Below, in pieces: positions 52,339 to 61,058 of a stretch of 64,000 bases of DNA. Positions within the stretch are counted from its first letter, which is position 1. Each line of letters begins with the position of its first letter. The notes beneath the pieces were generated by a model. The model was not told the DNA's origin and searched no databases. It saw nothing but the letters and a program-made list of their open reading frames with translations. The position numbers were made by a program, and so were the translations under genes. Source of the DNA: Sporosarcina limicola (GTDB taxonomy: Bacteria > Bacillota > Bacilli > Bacillales_A > Planococcaceae); the NCBI RefSeq assembly GCF_014873855.1, contig NZ_JADBEL010000014.1, positions 40,247-104,246 on the forward strand, given 5' to 3'.

Positions 52339-53205
52339 TTATATAGTAAACTCAAATTCTTTTAAGAATGGATTTTTTGTTATTAAACTTTTTACCCTCT
52401 CTATTATGTTAGGCCCTTTGGGTGTACCGCCGCTTCTATTAAGCAAGATCCATCTGAGACAAGCCAATGCTTCAAAAGCTTCAAGATCTTTCTGCTGAAC
52501 ATGATTCTCCAATAGATAAGCGGAACGAAACACATATGCATACCGCTCTGAGACGTATATTTTTATCAGAATAAGTGACCACGCAAAATCATATCTGGGA
52601 TCCCCCAATTGTCCGTTCGTCCAATCTATTACGGTATATCGATTATTTTTCTCCAAAATGTTTCTTAAATGGAAATCGCCATGAATAATACGTTCTTGCT
52701 TTATTTGAGTTATTTGAACAAGAGAAATCAGTGCATTATTTATGTCATAGTATTCTCCTACACCAGGAAAAAAATAGTCGATGAAATCGGACTTTAGAAG
52801 GTGTATATTTCCAATCTCTTTAACGTGAACTTTATGTATTTCCGACAAGATGTTCGCAATTACTGTCATTTTCTTTTCATCCACTTCAAGAACTGGCATT
52901 CCGTCAAATGTTGTTAACAACACCTTCTCTCCGTGTGGATTTATACCCCACCCCATTGGTTTAGAGACTGACAATCCTCTTTCAAATAGGACATTCAATA
53001 AACGATATTGGAGACTAACATCAGGTTTGGAATTCTTATTCCATACTTTCAATACAAAAATATCTTTATCTGAACATATTTTCATGACCTCAGCTTCAAA
53101 TCCTTGATCCATTGGATGAGTGGTTAAGATGGCTTCTTGATTTAATAAATCATCCATAATTCCATCTTTTTCTACCCAATCCACGATACCTATAGGGTTT
53201 CCCAT
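52339..53205 (-). CDS. aminoglycoside-phosphotransferase-family kinase
   Basis: A 288-residue small-molecule kinase of the APH fold. Catalytic HGDFHLRNIL at about 196-205, the metal Asp in DWTNGQLGDPRYDFAWSL, and the nucleotide-loop Lys in DIFVLKVW are seen. Substrate unknown; it may be a resistance kinase or a metabolic kinase. Start 53205 follows GGAAGGAAG; the ten upstream codons are unlikely. Confidence 0.83.
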   Translation of the reverse strand: MGNPIGIVDWVEKDGIMDDLLNQEAILTTHPMDQGFEAEVMKICSDKDIFVLKVWNKNSKPDVSLQYRLLNVLFERGLSVSKPMGWGINPHGEKVLLTTFDGMPVLEVDEKKMTVIANILSEIHKVHVKEIGNIHLLKSDFIDYFFPGVGEYYDINNALISLVQITQIKQERIIHGDFHLRNILEKNNRYTVIDWTNGQLGDPRYDFAWSLILIKIYVSERYAYVFRSAYLLENHVQQKDLEAFEALACLRWILLNRSGGTPKGPNIIERVKSLITKNPFLKEFEFTI

Positions 53206-53340
53206 GAATGTTCTTCCTTCCGTATGGTTATTCATATTCTCTTCTTAATCGGATGTATAAATTGACCTTACATTTCCTTTACTTATCCTGAGCACGGACC
53301 ATCGTCGGCATCATACTCAACATTCGGCAACCATTGGGTT

Positions 53341-53392
53341 AGTGACAGTCACTAAAACAACCATGTTAATTAATAAAAATGATTGTTTTAAA
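53341..53392. repeat. dispersed palindromic repeat, copy D
   Basis: AGTGACAGTCACT palindrome leads into AAAACAACCATGTTAAT and the complementary ATGATTGTTTTAA. It lies in the 380-base gap 53206-53585, which otherwise holds only AT-rich DNA and the promoter of the next gene. Confidence 0.75.
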
Positions 53393-53585
53393 TTCGCTGA
53401 TTAAAAGAGTGGCCATCACTACAGACTAACTATGAGTTCTACTGCTCGTAATTAAAATACCGTAATTAAAATCCTTGCTAAGTTCAAGTAATGCTATTTT
53501 TCATAATCTATCTTTACAAATCGAAATCATACTTGAAGACAGATACTGTATACTAGAAGAAACTTGAAAAAACGGATGTGATTCA

Positions 53586-54392
53586 ATGGAAACGATACGA
53601 ATACCTGTCGGAGCCGAGGCGATTATCAGCACTTCAAGTAAAGGTGATCAGTCTAAATGGCGGATTGGCGATAAATGGATAAAAAAGAACGCACGCAGCT
53701 ACGAAAACACAGCTGAAAGCGTAGCATCACTTATTTTACAAAGCACAACACGCTCCCCTTCTCAATATGTGACATACACACCCTGTATCATTGAAGAAGC
53801 AAATGGTGAACTATCAGAAGGTTGCTATTCACTTGATTTTCGTGGAACGCAGCAAGAAGTGACACTTGAACGACTGCATGAAGCAAACTTTACAACAACT
53901 GATTCCATAGTAAATAACACACGTCTTTCGACAGTAGAAAAGTTCAACGCCATCATAGAACAAATCCATGGATTTACAGGACTAGATATTACAGATGGGA
54001 TTGCCCGAATGCTTGCGTTTGATGCGTTTATTTTGAATGAAGATCGTCATACAAATAATATTTTATTTCTATATAATCCACCTACAAAAACGTGGGAACT
54101 TGCACCGATTTTTGATAATGGCTTGAGTTTACTTTCTGATATAAAAGACTATCCCTTAGGTAAACCGATAAGTGTGCTAAAACGTTTAGTACGTGCGAAG
54201 CCTTTTAATTCATCATTTTCAAAGCAACTTGCACTTTATAAAGGAAAGCCGTTCATCAATAAAGATTTACTTTTACAAAATATTGATAACGCCAATTTTG
54301 AAATGGGACGTGCCAAGGATGTTCTGCTTTCACAGCTACGAGACCCGCAGTTTAATCACCTTATCATCGAAGGATGTGACATTGATGATTGA
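53586..54392 (+). CDS. HipA-like kinase without N-terminal subdomain
   Basis: A 268-residue protein. An N-terminal glycine loop region SSKGDQSKWRIGDKWIKKN, the catalytic FILNEDRHTNNILFLY at about 149-164 and the metal site PIFDNGLSLLS at about 177-187 match the HipA C-terminal kinase fold. HipA itself has an extra N-terminal subdomain of about 100 residues; this protein lacks it, as does the HipT kinase of HipBST. HipA-type kinases phosphorylate tRNA synthetases and cause growth arrest. Overlaps the next gene by eight bases. No HTH antitoxin is adjacent. Confidence 0.8.
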   Translation: METIRIPVGAEAIISTSSKGDQSKWRIGDKWIKKNARSYENTAESVASLILQSTTRSPSQYVTYTPCIIEEANGELSEGCYSLDFRGTQQEVTLERLHEANFTTTDSIVNNTRLSTVEKFNAIIEQIHGFTGLDITDGIARMLAFDAFILNEDRHTNNILFLYNPPTKTWELAPIFDNGLSLLSDIKDYPLGKPISVLKRLVRAKPFNSSFSKQLALYKGKPFINKDLLLQNIDNANFEMGRAKDVLLSQLRDPQFNHLIIEGCDIDD

Positions 54393-54804
54393 TTACATGA
54401 AGTTCAATGTGATGTGGATGAATGACGTCATTGCAACTGTCGATTTAAAGCCAAAAAACGGCGGCACCCCTTATGTTATTAATTATATTGACGATTTTAA
54501 TAAACAGTTTTCACCGAATATGGAGGGGCATATTACACTTGAAGAGCTAGAACGTTGGCTAAAATGGCGTACCTTTCCCCCTACACGTGTGAATGCTGAT
54601 GAATTACTTACGGCGCTTGAATTGAATGCATACAACCGCTGGGGAATTGTTCGCAAAACACATGGGGTTATGGCAGATGATGAAATTTGGCTACGTTTTA
54701 AAGGGGAAGAGCATCTACGACACCAAGATGTTTGCTTACGTAAGGATTTATATTATCCTGAGTTGGAGGAGTTGTTTGATGAGTTATTTGGTGACAGTCA
54801 CTAA
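54385..54804 (+). CDS. companion of HipA-like kinase
   Basis: A 139-residue protein starting inside the kinase gene. Its first half, MKFNVMWMNDVIATVDLKP, faintly resembles the HipA N-terminal subdomain (a short strand with an N-G turn followed by V-x-T-L), which in HipBST is the separate antitoxin HipS. Its second half, NAYNRWGIVRKTHGVMADDE, is not known to me. It may be a HipS-like antitoxin or a regulatory subunit. Its stop lies within dispersed repeat copy E. Confidence 0.65.
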   Translation: MIDYMKFNVMWMNDVIATVDLKPKNGGTPYVINYIDDFNKQFSPNMEGHITLEELERWLKWRTFPPTRVNADELLTALELNAYNRWGIVRKTHGVMADDEIWLRFKGEEHLRHQDVCLRKDLYYPELEELFDELFGDSH

Positions 54805-54812
54805 AACAATCT
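54790..54812. repeat. dispersed palindromic repeat, truncated copy E
   Basis: GGTGACAGTCAC palindrome and TAAAACAATC, then the second dispersed repeat begins at once. The stop codon of the kinase companion gene is formed by this repeat. Confidence 0.7.
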
Positions 54813-54902
54813 ATTTTATACATCTGTTTATTCAGTATAACAGAAGGTACGTACGGTTTATAGGTGGGATCTTGAAATTATTCCACCACACCTATATCAT
54901 AA

Positions 54903-55211
54903 TCACAGGAAATAAAAAGGCTCTATCCTTCTTTGGATTTTATTATCGTCTAGTGGCAATTGACTTCCTTGAAATGCAAATCTTTGAATTGTATAATAAA
55001 CGTAGGTATTGAATAAACTAAAAAATACCCCCGATTTCTGAGGTCGGGTGGACAGTACAATAGTAGGTCCCTTCAAGGGGTCGGCCATTTGATAAGAGTA
55101 ACCCATCTGAGCTATGCACTCAAGAATGGGTTGTTTTTGGTTAAACGACAGCATCAACATAGCAAACGTTGCAAAAGCGATTGCGAACATTAACGATTCG
55201 AAAACTGACAT
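54903..55211 (-). CDS. holin-like type I toxin (Hol-Tox) with extended frame
   Basis: MSVFESLMFAIAFATFAMLM followed by LSFNQK is the Hol-Tox pattern: a short single-helix membrane toxin normally about 25-40 residues. Here the frame stays open for 103 codons; a CAA stands where many relatives have a stop after the Lys, so TAA to CAA loss is possible. Downstream are a hairpin (AACCCATTCTTGAG pairing with CTCAGATGGGTT) and GTCCCTTCAAGGGG blocks typical of the overlapping antisense RNA of these type I systems. Confidence 0.6.
   Translation of the reverse strand: MSVFESLMFAIAFATFAMLMLSFNQKQPILECIAQMGYSYQMADPLKGPTIVLSTRPQKSGVFFSLFNTYVYYTIQRFAFQGSQLPLDDNKIQRRIEPFYFL
54990..55110 (+). ncRNA. candidate antisense antitoxin RNA of Hol-Tox locus
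   Basis: The plus strand opposite the toxin 3' part contains CCGATTTCTGAGGTCGG and CCCCTTGAAGGGAC-type stems, as in known Hol-Tox loci where a small RNA pairs with the toxin mRNA. Ends and promoter are not determined. Confidence 0.4.
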
Positions 55212-55450
55212 CAGCACCACCCCAGACCCGTACGATACTGATTACGACCATAAAAACATACCACTTCTGTCATGTTTTTTACCGGTGATTGCCACAATAT
55301 TCACCATTTGTTGCCACCGTATTTACATCGTTAAGAACTCTGGAAGATAAAAAGTGCTAATTTTTCATTGTTTTATTAGGAAGTTAGCCTTTCGTTATTA
55401 AGCAATATGGCTTTTGTCTAAGAATTAAAGACTTGAAAATTCTTTATAGT

Positions 55451-55963
55451 TCATTTGAACTCCTCCTCTAAAATAGCGTAATAATATTCATCCCACCATT
55501 CATTACCTTTTGGAATACATTTTTTAAAAAAGCCTTCCCTTCTCATTCTAATCTTCTCCATAACTCGGTATGATGGAATATTCTCAGGCTGACAAGTGGC
55601 TATAATCCTATGTAAGTTCATTTCTTTAAAACCATATCCCAAGATGGCTCGTGCTGCTTCAGAAGCATACCCTTTTTTTTGATACTTAGGATTAAAAACC
55701 CACCCAATTTCATAAGTATGCTCACCAAAATACTTATGAAAAATGATATGCCCTATAATAATATTTCCATCTAATAATACTACAGGAAATTTTTCAGCAT
55801 TATTACCTTTATTTTTTTTTACAAATTCTTTTGCATCTTTTTCAGTAAAAACCTCTTCAGGCATATACTCCATAACATTAATGTCTGACGTATACTCATA
55901 TACAGCTTGCCAATCTTTAAGTTCAAACTCTCGTATCAATAGCCTTTTTGTTTTTATATCCAT
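55451..55963 (-). CDS. RimJ/RimL-type N-acetyltransferase
   Basis: A 170-residue GNAT protein starting MDIKTKRLLIREFELKDWQA with the CoA loop YQKKGYASEAARAILGYGF and the typical NIPSYRVMEKIRMRREGFFK. Probably acetylates a peptide N-terminus or a small amine. Start 55963 eight bases after GGGAG. Confidence 0.88.
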   Translation of the reverse strand: MDIKTKRLLIREFELKDWQAVYEYTSDINVMEYMPEEVFTEKDAKEFVKKNKGNNAEKFPVVLLDGNIIIGHIIFHKYFGEHTYEIGWVFNPKYQKKGYASEAARAILGYGFKEMNLHRIIATCQPENIPSYRVMEKIRMRREGFFKKCIPKGNEWWDEYYYAILEEEFK

Positions 55964-56113
55964 TACACAAACTCCCATCAAAAATACTTCCCTTTATCTA
56001 TTCGATATTATGACAACAATAACCTCTGAAAATACTAATTCTACAATATGGCCCTATTACTGAACAGGCACAGATCCTTACTCTGAAAATGCGCCCATTA
56101 GTTGAAGTAAAAA

Positions 56114-56944
56114 TTACTCAAACTTAAAGTCATATCCTATATAGTTAAATAAATTTCTAAATCCTATATTCTCTGCAACCGCAATTGAAGGCTTATTAGA
56201 CTCCATACAATCCCAATACGGAACAAGATTATTTTCCAAACAATTTTCCACAAAAGTTATGGCTACTTTTTGTGCTAACTTTTTACCTTGATGCTCTTCC
56301 AAGGTTTCAATATCAATACAATGTACATTATCAACTACAAAACCTGAGAAACAGACACTTACAATTTTATTTTTACAAACTACACCGTAACCAACGCCTT
56401 CATTAAAGAACCTCTCGGGTGAAGACCAGCACTCTAATATTTTGGAATGTAAAAACTCAATATTTTCAATTGATTTATCACTGTTTTTAAAAAGTATTTC
56501 ACTAATTTCGACAATATTATATCCTTCTTCAATAGCAAGTTCGAAGTTGCCTTTATAATCGTTTTTTTGTAACGTATAAACCCTCTGATTCCAACTTCCT
56601 AAATTGCGGTTTTCAAATACCTTTTTAATAGTCTCATCCCACTTATTATGATTACCAATACCCTCAAACCAAGTTAATCCTACCTTCCTTGCTTCTGGAA
56701 TGATTACTGTATCAATAAAATGATTTAATTCGGTATTGAACACTTCGTTTCTTTCATCTCCAATAAATAAAAAACCGTCGTTATTACCTAACCAGATAAA
56801 TCCCGAAGCAGGAGATTCAATATCATCTACAAAAATACGACCAGGATTTACTCCTTCGACTACTGCTTTAATTTCTAATTGACCTTGCTCATATAACAAA
56901 TCACTACATCTGTAGAATTCAGACTTTTTTAATTCTGATATCAT
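56114..56944 (-). CDS. GNAT acetyltransferase (PF12746-like)
   Basis: A 276-residue protein. The N-terminal half (GFIWLGNNDGFLFIGDERNE) and the C-terminal GNAT fold with DIETLEEHQGKKLAQKVAIT and WDCMESNKPSIAVAENIGFR fit the longer acetyltransferase family. Substrate unknown; some family members confer self-resistance to antibiotics. RBS GGAGG. Confidence 0.8.
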   Translation of the reverse strand: MISELKKSEFYRCSDLLYEQGQLEIKAVVEGVNPGRIFVDDIESPASGFIWLGNNDGFLFIGDERNEVFNTELNHFIDTVIIPEARKVGLTWFEGIGNHNKWDETIKKVFENRNLGSWNQRVYTLQKNDYKGNFELAIEEGYNIVEISEILFKNSDKSIENIEFLHSKILECWSSPERFFNEGVGYGVVCKNKIVSVCFSGFVVDNVHCIDIETLEEHQGKKLAQKVAITFVENCLENNLVPYWDCMESNKPSIAVAENIGFRNLFNYIGYDFKFE

Positions 56945-57542
56945 TATTTACCTCCTTATCTATCCAAAATTAATTAATTTAGGAATATTTTATTTTTTTA
57001 ACAATCCTACTTTGTTAGTTTAAGTACATCCCTTCACAATCTCTTCACTATACAACCTAACCTGTTCTTCGACAATCTGGCCAGTTTGCGGAAGACTGCT
57101 TTTATTGAAAATCAATCAAATTTTCAGAACAATTATTACAGTTTGATTCCAAAAACTATGGGTTTATAGTTTTGATCTTCCAGAAGATATGAAGTGGTAA
57201 ACAGTCTGTCATTCATTGGTACATTTTTTGTCGTCCAATGGTAAAAACTATATCAAGGATGATACATTTCATTAGCTGTAATCAGATGCGAATCATGCAT
57301 CCATTGCCGCAGGACGCGGCGAACTTAGAATGCCTTTCCCTTGAATTCGGGAGTGTGCCAACCATCCTTGAGTCACCTATTCTATTGTCCTACCATTATA
57401 CCATACAAACATTATTTTAATCCATTATTTAAAGTATTCTGTGTAATAAGATCCTACTGAATAAACGCCATGTTAGTTAACATCAAGTATTCAGCCTACC
57501 TTCATAACTGGATTAGCATTCCGTTCCTTCACCTTAATGATG
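56945..57542. other. 598-base non-coding stretch with repeat fragments
   Basis: Contains GAAGACTGCTTTTATTGAAA then ATCAATCAAATT at 57091-57122, repeated with small changes at 52279-52310, and a short hairpin AAAACTA/TAGTTTT near 57158. The words CAAGGATG (57252) and CATCCTTG (57364) could close a larger fold. No credible gene is seen. Confidence 0.5.
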
Positions 57543-58307
57543 TCACCAGGTTCGGAGTGTCTCACGGAAGAGGTCGTCCAATTCACCATCTATATTTATG
57601 ACAGTGGGTTTGATTTCTTTGGCTCGTTTCTCCAGCTGTTCAAACTGGACTCCAATAAAATTATGCACACAATCTATTTTCGACTCAAGATCCAGTTCCT
57701 CTCCAGCCTTTTTCCTTGCTACTAGCATCTCTATCTCACCGAACATTTCCCCTTTAGGGACGAGTTCCTGTACTAATTGATCAAATGACATTGGCGGCAT
57801 CGTGAGGTAACGGTCAATCCACTGCGCTGCCAAAATCGGTCGCAGCACATAGAAGTACTTTTTAATTTTCACTTGCTCTCCTTTAAGATATAACCGTTCG
57901 GTACTCTTCGCCATGCTTAAGTAATGATACATACAAGCTTTTGGTGAAAATGAGTCGTGAGCTAAATCTCGTAATCGTTGAGCAATCGGGTAACGTTCAT
58001 CATAGATGATCGGTGATTGCAACCATTCTAATAGAGAGGGGTTCGATTTACGAAGGAGTTGTAACGCCTTGCGCAAATCCCATCCACTAACATCCAGTAG
58101 ATCATTAATCGGTCGTTCAATAACATCTGGCCGATCAAAAATAGAGATATACCAATCCGTTGGGTGGATATAAAGAAACCGGACATCATAATCACTATCG
58201 GCAGAAGGAAAACCCCACGCCCTGCTTCCCGATTCACACGCATATAAAATCTTCACAGTCTCAAGTTGTTCTATTTCTTTCAATTCATTCGATATATTGT
58301 CGCGCAT
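57543..58307 (-). CDS. RlaP/YcgL-type nucleotidyltransferase
   Basis: A 254-residue protein of the polymerase-beta superfamily: ESGSRAWGFPSADSDYDVRF (G-S-x10-D-x-D) near residue 28-47 with a third acidic residue downstream, and the RlaP-type ILYACESGSRAWG context. Family members are predicted nucleotidyltransferases, some in RNA-repair operons. Start 58307 (MRDNIS) fits AAGGAGG better than 58316. Confidence 0.85.
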   Translation of the reverse strand: MRDNISNELKEIEQLETVKILYACESGSRAWGFPSADSDYDVRFLYIHPTDWYISIFDRPDVIERPINDLLDVSGWDLRKALQLLRKSNPSLLEWLQSPIIYDERYPIAQRLRDLAHDSFSPKACMYHYLSMAKSTERLYLKGEQVKIKKYFYVLRPILAAQWIDRYLTMPPMSFDQLVQELVPKGEMFGEIEMLVARKKAGEELDLESKIDCVHNFIGVQFEQLEKRAKEIKPTVINIDGELDDLFRETLRTW

Positions 58308-58359
58308 AGGACTCATCCTCCTTCTTTATTGCAGATGTCCCGATTCTTCAGTTCAGCAT

Positions 58360-58381
58360 TTCACAGAACACAAACCTACTT
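58360..58381. repeat. 22-bp direct repeat, left copy
   Basis: Identical at 22 bases to 61059-61080 (TTCACAGAACACAAACCTAC then TT). The two copies bracket the HigBA, TnpB and peptidase E segment. Confidence 0.75.
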
Positions 58382-58456
58382 ATTAAATGAGTGACTGTCA
58401 CTGTACAATAGCCTTACACGAATTGAATTAACTTTCTTCACCATGGATTCAATGAT

Positions 58457-58786
58457 TTATCGTGCATTACTAGAACTCTCTTGAACAGAACCAAACACAA
58501 TATCGAAATCCGTTATACCGCCAAGTGCTGAAAGAATCTTATTATACGTATCGCTGCCGAAATTCCCCTCACCACACTCCACTTTGGATACCGTTGCTTG
58601 TGTAATTAAATCACCGCGTTGTTTAATTAACTCAACAAGGCGCTCCTGTGTTAATCCTAAATCTATTCTCCGTTTCAGAATTTTATTGCCGAACTGAACT
58701 TCCAAACTTTCCATATGCTCTTTTATGCCAGGAACTTGGTCTAATAAGTCCATTAGTTCATCAAACTTTTTATTATGCTTTTCCAA
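58457..58786 (-). CDS. higA: HigA-type XRE antitoxin
   Basis: A 109-residue protein. Residues 34-90 form an HTH_3 domain (ILKRRIDLGLTQERLVELIK, QATVSKVECGEGNFG), with an N-terminal helix of HigA/HicB-like TA antitoxins. TTG start after AGAGGTGAG, overlapping the frame of the preceding toxin remnant. It is intact although its toxin gene is broken. Confidence 0.82.
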   Translation of the reverse strand: MEKHNKKFDELMDLLDQVPGIKEHMESLEVQFGNKILKRRIDLGLTQERLVELIKQRGDLITQATVSKVECGEGNFGSDTYNKILSALGGITDFDIVFGSVQESSSNAR

Positions 58787-58788
58787 AT

Positions 58789-59053
58789 TTACTCACCTCT
58801 GATTATAAATTTTTGTGGATTTTTTAGAAACTCTATATAAAGCTGTTCGCTTTCTTGAATCGCAACCTTTAATTCCGGTGGATTGCTTATGCCCTTCTTC
58901 AATAATGACCTTGTGAAAACCAACTGTTGTTTTCCCTCGAAAAGCCCCAGGTCTACTTCGATTAACTCGAAACTCCATTAACGGTTTATCGCAAATAAGT
59001 GGTTTTAACAAATTGAAAGTACGAGGATTTCCGTCTTCTTCAAAGCCCACCAT
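58789..59053 (-). pseudogene. higB: HigB/RelE-like toxin, frameshifted
   Basis: The first part reads RTFNLLKPLICDKPLMEFRV then RPGAFRGK. The family C-terminus appears in another frame: LVFTRSLLKKGISNPPELKV and AIQESEQLYIEFLKNPQKFI, ending at 58789. A small deletion between FRGK and this block explains it. The first frame continues to 58793 with meaningless sequence. Confidence 0.8.
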
Positions 59054-59127
59054 AATAAGTTTCTTATTAGATGGTACGCCATATTTCCTTTAAATTCAGG
59101 ATATATACTAGGATTGCGCCGATATAC

Positions 59128-59346
59128 TTAACAAGAACCTAAAAACTCTACTCGAAGTTCTTTCTCTATTATCATTTCATCGAAAAAAACTTCATACGCC
59201 TTGGCATTCTGTCGTGAACTAACGATTTCACTAATTTCTTCTTCAATGTAATGAACAGCAACACCATCATCCACCGCAATACCAGATTGTAAATTCTTAG
59301 ATGCAATTAGCTTATGATAAGCGGGTCTTCGCTCTAATTCCCCGTC
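59128..59346 (-). pseudogene. pepE: peptidase E (S51), C-terminal fragment
   Basis: Starts at DGELERRPAYHKL and runs through IAVDDGVAVHYIEEE and IVSSRQNAKAYEV to the normal C-terminus, matching the last 70 residues of Bacillus YgaJ/peptidase E. It is fused in frame to a few codons of the transposon right end. The catalytic Ser (GLSAGS region) is not in this fragment. Confidence 0.88.
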
Positions 59347-59501
59347 TTGAGACTCCCACGACTGAAGTCGCAAGCCCTAATCCTTGTGGATTAACGGGTG
59401 GGATTCTTGAATGACTAAACGTTCGCAGTCCATTTCTGTTTTGAACAGCCTTCAAAATAAGGGCATCTCATTGCCCCTCCTAAGACAGTGCATTTAGCAT
59501 C
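59347..59501 (-). ncRNA. candidate omegaRNA 3' region of TnpB
   Basis: The segment downstream of tnpB up to the right end folds as GATGCCCTTATTTTG and a terminal foldback CTTGCGACTTCAGTCGTGGG. TnpB guides consist of the element's right end plus the flanking DNA; here the guide would be GACGGGGAATTAGAGCGAAG, which is pepE coding sequence. Confidence 0.6.
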
Positions 59502-60590
59502 TTAGGCTGATTGACTTTTACCATCAATCACAGTTGCGTAGCGAATATTCATCGCCCCAACGATATCTCGATGTTTCTCAAACCCGCATTGACACGTGTA
59601 GTTTCGATCTTTTACCTTGTTCTTTTTAGAGCATTTTGGACATGTCTGACTTGTATAAGCAGGATTTACATATTCGACCTTAATACCAGCTAATGTAGCT
59701 TTGTATTCGATGAATTGCGCTAAACGATAGAATGACCATGTGTGTAGATTTTTTTGGTTTTTACGGCTTGTACGTGCCGTCTGCCTGATATTCGTTAGTT
59801 GTTCTAATCGAATGACAGAGACTGTATTGGCGGTTGCAAAATCCACGATTTCACGACTTACTTTATGGTCTTGATTTTGCATCCATCTTTGTTCTTTATC
59901 ATTAAGTTGGCGAATGGCATTCACTTTCTTTTGTTTCCCTAACTTTTTTCGGATACTACGAAATTTACGTTTCATATAGTTGTTTAGTCTCCCGTTCCCA
60001 AAGAAGCGTGCCTTGTCATCGTCTGTGATGACCAAGGCAGGTACTTTCAGACCTAAATCCACACCTAAAATCTTTGAACCTGTCTTTTCTATTGTTGGAA
60101 TTGTGATAGCGATTTGTGCTACCCACTTATGGGATTTCTTTGTGATGCGAAGTGTCCCTAACTTGTGCTTTAATAAGTCAAAATTTCGATTTTCTTTATC
60201 AATCAACAAAGCTCGAATCTTTAAGCGAGTTGACTTTCCATTCACCATAAATGGTATTGAAATGTGCGTGAAGTCAAATGAATAGTTTTGATTGTTCCAC
60301 ACACAAACAGGTTTCTTGAGAATCGGGATAATTTTGTAGTTGCTTTTCTTCACTTTTTTAGAAAAAATACTTTTAGCATCATTAATCGCTTGATTTTTCA
60401 CCGCACTTGGAATATCGGCCTCAATATCTTTTGTACTTTTCTTAGTGTTGGCCTTTGCTTCAACCATTTCAGATACAAGTGTATTAATGATTTTTATATA
60501 CGCACGGCTACTTTGTTCCAATAGTTGGATTTGCTCTTTTGTGGGTAGCAATTTAATTTTCACTGTGATTATTTGCGACACATGTTTCAC
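59502..60590 (-). CDS. tnpB: RNA-guided endonuclease TnpB
   Basis: A 362-residue TnpB of normal length. RuvC catalytic residues are Asp178 (GVDLGL), Glu263 (VIRLEQL) and Asp342 (HRDIVGAMN); the zinc finger is Cys317, Cys320, Cys333 and Cys335. The N-terminal OTF/helical part precedes. TnpB is a guide-RNA-directed DNA nuclease that helps keep the transposon in place after TnpA excises it. All key residues are intact, so the protein should be active. GTG start 60590, with GTG 60581 as an alternative after GAGGGGG. Confidence 0.93.
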   Translation of the reverse strand: MKHVSQIITVKIKLLPTKEQIQLLEQSSRAYIKIINTLVSEMVEAKANTKKSTKDIEADIPSAVKNQAINDAKSIFSKKVKKSNYKIIPILKKPVCVWNNQNYSFDFTHISIPFMVNGKSTRLKIRALLIDKENRNFDLLKHKLGTLRITKKSHKWVAQIAITIPTIEKTGSKILGVDLGLKVPALVITDDDKARFFGNGRLNNYMKRKFRSIRKKLGKQKKVNAIRQLNDKEQRWMQNQDHKVSREIVDFATANTVSVIRLEQLTNIRQTARTSRKNQKNLHTWSFYRLAQFIEYKATLAGIKVEYVNPAYTSQTCPKCSKKNKVKDRNYTCQCGFEKHRDIVGAMNIRYATVIDGKSQSA

Positions 60591-60799
60591 CCCCTCTTTT
60601 TTTGACTTTCAACATATCATTTATCATATCTATAGTGTATCAATCATTAAAATAAACTCAACACAAATGATTGAAATATTCAGATCTTTTGGATACTTAA
60701 AGTACCACAAAGCCTTGCGGTTTTTAGTGGCACTCCGTATCCAACCTCACTTTCATCCCACCCCTATAAGGAGATGGGCTTTCTCGTTCGGAAAAGGCT

Positions 60800-60946
60800 G
60801 TAATTTTCAGAATCTCCGCTAGCAGTAGGGATAAAACAAATTTGCGGATTAGTTTTCTTTGCTTGTTTTAGAATATATAAATCTAGCAATGGATTATCTG
60901 GTTCCATTGAAAAACCTCCACCACCAAGAGCGATGATCTGTCTCAT
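60800..60946 (-). pseudogene. pepE: peptidase E (S51), N-terminal fragment
   Basis: After AAAGGAAG, MRQIIALGGGGFSMEPDNPL and ICFIPTASGDSENY match the first 49 residues of peptidase E. After that the frame runs into transposon left-end sequence and stops at 60764. With the C-terminal fragment at 59128 about a third of the protein is left out. Confidence 0.88.
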
Positions 60947-61058
60947 CTTATACTTCCTTTCTGAATAAAGTTATTTGATTGGTAATAATCTATAAGATAT
61001 AGATCCACCTTTATAGAAAATACAGTCACTTGATTGAATGATCACCATTGACAAACGG

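Larger units (their letters stand above)
54817..55326. repeat. second dispersed repeat, split by about 370 bp
   Basis: Left block 54817-54863 and right block 55228-55326 match the continuous copy at 51621-51764. CGTACG is present at both inner edges (54850 and 55228). The inserted segment carries the holin-like toxin locus. Confidence 0.75.
59347..60799 (-). mobile_element. TnpB-only IS200/IS605-family element in pepE
   Basis: About 1.45 kb containing tnpB and no tnpA. The right end carries GCGACTTCAGTCGTGGGAG. The left end region (60600-60799) has the hairpin AGTGCCAC/GTGGTACTT. Peptidase E coding flanks both sides, but about 105 residues of pepE are missing, so insertion was accompanied by or followed by deletion. 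Mobility would need a TnpA elsewhere. Confidence 0.8.
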
